Positions 7,301 through 8,255 of a stretch of 8,255 nucleotides of DNA are shown here, piece after piece. The notes under the pieces are model-generated. The model was not told the origin of the DNA. It saw nothing but the letters and a program-made list of their open reading frames with translations, and searched no databases. The DNA comes from CALFCE01 sp964411665. GTDB lineage: Bacteria; Pseudomonadota; Gammaproteobacteria; Granulosicoccales; Granulosicoccaceae. Numbering within the stretch: the stretch's first letter is position 1; each line of letters begins with the position of its first letter. Both the position numbers and the translations under genes were made by a program. The stretch spans positions 1-8,255 of the forward strand of contig CAYPMR010000120.1 of assembly GCA_964411665.1 (NCBI GenBank). The letters are read 5' to 3'.

Positions 7301-8255
7301 CGCACATGGGCAACGACGTTTAGCTACCAAATTACCGCCAATTTTAGCCCGGCGGCGAGAATGGCGCGACGACGCCACAGTGTCAGAATTATCGGTGAAG
7401 CAGCCTATGCAAGGCTTAACAACAATAACGATAGAGTCAATAGCGCAAACCTCATCGCTAAAAACATAACGCGCAGGCGAGCACGCAAAATTGTACCTGC
7501 CACCAATAATCTTTACTCTGTTGATGCCCTATGGCCAGACACACAAGATGAACCCGAAAGTGGTTCAGCACTAGAGCAAAGCACCCGAAGCGCCAGCACC
7601 CCGCTGTATATAACGACGCCGAGCAGCAACGCAACAGGACTATCACCTGTTGCCAATGTACCGCCGAATAAGCAGTCTGATAGCTCCGATCATTTTCACG
7701 GTTTCTCCGGCACGATTTCATTGAACAATACACAACTGGAATTCGGTGATGAAGACCATTATTCGATCACCTCAGCCGTGGCCTATAAACCGATCAAGGA
7801 CAGTTTTTTCTTTCTCCGATCTGCTCTTACCTTGAATACATCCGATGAGCCACTTAACTACACCTGGGGTATTGGTTACGATGACTGGCATCCTGGATCC
7901 TGGGGCTTCGAGCTCAATAACTGGAATCCGCTGGCCCCGGGTGATGGTCTCGATCTGGAGAATGCCATCGGTTCATTAACACGTAAATTCAAGGGATCTG
8001 TGCTCGAGAACAATAACCTTGCAAGCTCCCTGTCGTTAAACAAATCTGCCAACTCGGACTTCGCATTAACCTGGCTTATCTCCTGGTCACCGCGGCCAAA
8101 TTGGTTTATCCGTACCCTGATCACTCAATCACTTGAGGGTGGTGGTACATCATGGGCCTACGGTTTCGGATATAACAACTACAGAAAGAACACTTTCTCA
8201 CTGGAGTACAATAACTGGGGATTTAACGAAACCTTCGATACTAATTTCCGGCGCA
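4331..8255 (+). CDS. Giant secreted repeat protein with predicted C-terminal outer-membrane beta-barrel (3' end outside window)
   Basis: The frame is open for 1308 codons to the window edge with no stop; the family is not recognised. Layout: residues 1-45 basic n-region; 46-62 hydrophobic signal core; about 85-305 a globular domain holding the only four cysteines outside the signal (98, 171, 258, 300); about 305-555 acidic, Ser/Thr/Glu-rich linker; about 556-1025 a strongly basic region with duplicated blocks; about 1025-1118 a second linker; 1120 to the edge beta-rich, with alternating aromatic motifs such as GIGYDDW and LEYNNW typical of outer-membrane barrel strands. The even cysteine count and signal fit a periplasmic or surface location. 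ATG 4331 (or GTG 4322) is forced: no other in-frame ATG, GTG or TTG precedes the hydrophobic core. The start overlaps the previous gene by 19 bases, suggesting translational coupling. A porin or scaffold for surface glycan export is a hypothesis; no TPR scaffold of the BcsC/PgaA kind is seen. Confidence 0.87.
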   Translation, partial: MWHRGVTAHKEWSKKSNTLIKASRVRFIKAVSTVLNSRLLFAKLINTATLLLSCLAFFSTASIGQTATDASPDAQVPTTESANARVSPLLESIEHLACSDTPGSVIGVLENLHQNRVPEWDLPNEWHGVNRPPALWAGTFDLLLNQLIETTRRYPDLQYSVENLMLSWNYCLIQDESAFFNLAPSTGPEKSNPARTLAHSDAPAQWNGFRSLGFIPGPSYANTIKRPVERYVPLALTRRYQTSEYREHRFWKLYTTQCFPHPDNGSLYYKKMPFGPTILKGRQAQIVQADVYPFTRPATCSVPANSQDPYAEAKETSIVAGATDADEHINHTSSDTQLSPPTKKAGDKLVAIESENQLLDAETEVETSAGSQITQPTTTTEDLAELIKERADLRESVMESKPADAKSSSELSTNHGQEVPTKHNEKSVDTLKEKLAELGIKAPLTKKSNSTDRELFITGRAKRITPIKLQWLSAIKTRKPTNEKVERNSRAEQTTEEFASKTPDNVTLKIENAELPNEVADISEATESYTQSSDNLNLPTEISGESRAADKQSYSRELSKRIQRIRAARVRMSRRYAALQKTGEQQSEIIDASKKNRPGISITQVPEPEIQRTIVITQEQKDDGQTQFLARDSFTGGEPVVLNMISPPSLPVPLPLTLTLPMAELGDVGSITSLSPQVDPQPTDTSANLQRTILFTLEQTDSGQSQFLARDSFMGNEPIALNTSNPLSLAELAAVRSKRLQASKIRRVQASRALIKASMSRETLASNDKSTTERLTRLILTEVRKRLHPIKNDRTRLSRKYLAARQKSEVQGLETSAQISLSARPENNDPSRSEFSLARKALRERVYLSKLDKTVINAMSPTISLSAFGSLAALTNTGMFSAEIYQPPERDERSQRLKASNPNYSEFALARRALLDRVYLSNLDLKTINATSPVLSLSAFGNLASVANERIISPEVYYTIGKDERGKRLLTRARMWHVILSRSRSKKRRNRTWATTFSYQITANFSPAARMARRRHSVRIIGEAAYARLNNNNDRVNSANLIAKNITRRRARKIVPATNNLYSVDALWPDTQDEPESGSALEQSTRSASTPLYITTPSSNATGLSPVANVPPNKQSDSSDHFHGFSGTISLNNTQLEFGDEDHYSITSAVAYKPIKDSFFFLRSALTLNTSDEPLNYTWGIGYDDWHPGSWGFELNNWNPLAPGDGLDLENAIGSLTRKFKGSVLENNNLASSLSLNKSANSDFALTWLISWSPRPNWFIRTLITQSLEGGGTSWAYGFGYNNYRKNTFSLEYNNWGFNETFDTNFRR
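6161..6496 (+). repeat. Two copies of a 33-residue repeat (QRTI...FLARDSF)
   Basis: Copy 1 spans 6161-6259 (residues 611-643) and copy 2 spans 6398-6496 (residues 690-722). They align without gaps and 23 of 33 residues are identical; both begin QRTI, share QFLARDSF in the middle and end EP..LN. The spacing start to start is 237 bases (79 residues). The region between them holds the hexanucleotide tract. This is an internal protein duplication, not a mobile element. Confidence 0.9.
6275..6316 (+). repeat. Hexanucleotide tandem tract, seven units, encoding a Pro/Thr-Leu run
   Basis: Seven consecutive in-frame hexamers follow the consensus [AC]CATTG: TCATTG, CCAGTG, CCATTG, CCATTG, ACATTG, ACATTG, CCAATG. 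They encode an alternating run SLPVPLPLTLTLPM. Gain or loss of units would keep the frame, so the tract could vary in length between strains without inactivating the gene. Confidence 0.85.
6827..7237 (+). repeat. Two copies of a 65-residue repeat (SEF.LAR...SLSAFG)
   Basis: Copy 1 spans 6827-7021 (residues 833-897) and copy 2 spans 7043-7237 (residues 905-969), separated by 7 residues. They align without gaps with 37 of 65 residues identical. Conserved blocks are SEF.LAR.AL, RVYLS.LD, INA.SP, SLSAFG.LA and DER..RL. DNA identity is highest across the AGCGCCTTTGGCA block. The near-tandem layout points to a unit duplication that is younger than most of the protein. Confidence 0.92.
7811..8218 (+). 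repeat. Two copies of a beta-hairpin unit in the predicted barrel, 98-residue period
   Basis: Copy 1 is at 7811-7924 (residues 1161-1198) and copy 2 at 8105-8218 (residues 1259-1296). Each is 38 residues, starts FLR or FIR and ends in E-x-N-N-W, with G-x-G-Y in the middle; 10 positions are identical and most others conservative, with no gaps. The period of 98 residues is compatible with four barrel strands per unit, so the barrel may have grown by duplication. The array may continue past the window edge. Confidence 0.7.

Overview
The window looks like a chromosomal segment of a Gram-negative bacterium, most likely a marine-type gammaproteobacterium. The reasons are a HisJ-like periplasmic binding protein with a Sec signal peptide, moderate GC with mixed codon use, and a secreted protein whose C-terminus reads as an outer-membrane beta-barrel. 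The genus cannot be fixed from the sequence alone. There are five protein-coding genes. I see no RNA gene, CRISPR array or insertion sequence. No gene-free stretch exceeds about 240 bases.

Left part, minus strand (78-1864): two genes of a polar amino acid ABC importer. The ATPase (1097-1864) is transcribed first and the periplasmic solute-binding protein (78-857) second. They are separated by 239 bases carrying a perfect-length 16-bp tandem repeat (895-926) just ahead of the binding-protein ribosome binding site. No permease gene is visible. If the set is complete, the permeases should lie to the left of base 1, beyond an AT-rich inverted repeat (16-51) that could be a terminator or a processing hairpin.

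Centre (1865-2103): a divergent intergenic region with two short perfect palindromes and no convincing sigma70 promoter.

Right part, plus strand (2104-8255): three tightly packed genes with overlapping ends (ATGA overlap at 2691-2694; a 19-base overlap at 4331-4349), so they are very likely one operon. The first encodes a small membrane-anchored coiled-coil protein. The second encodes an inner-membrane-anchored protein with a periplasmic DUF3131-like alpha/alpha-barrel domain and a C-terminal pair of CxxC motifs. The third is a very large secreted protein, open for 1308 codons to the window edge with no stop. It has an unusually long signal peptide, a four-cysteine N-terminal domain, a low-complexity linker, a strongly basic repeat-bearing middle and a C-terminal region that looks like an outer-membrane beta-barrel.

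Read together, the plus-strand genes look like part of a trans-envelope apparatus, plausibly for making, trimming or exporting a surface polysaccharide. No glycosyltransferase is visible inside the window, so that function is inference. The repeat-bearing giant protein is the most novel item here; I do not recognise its family.
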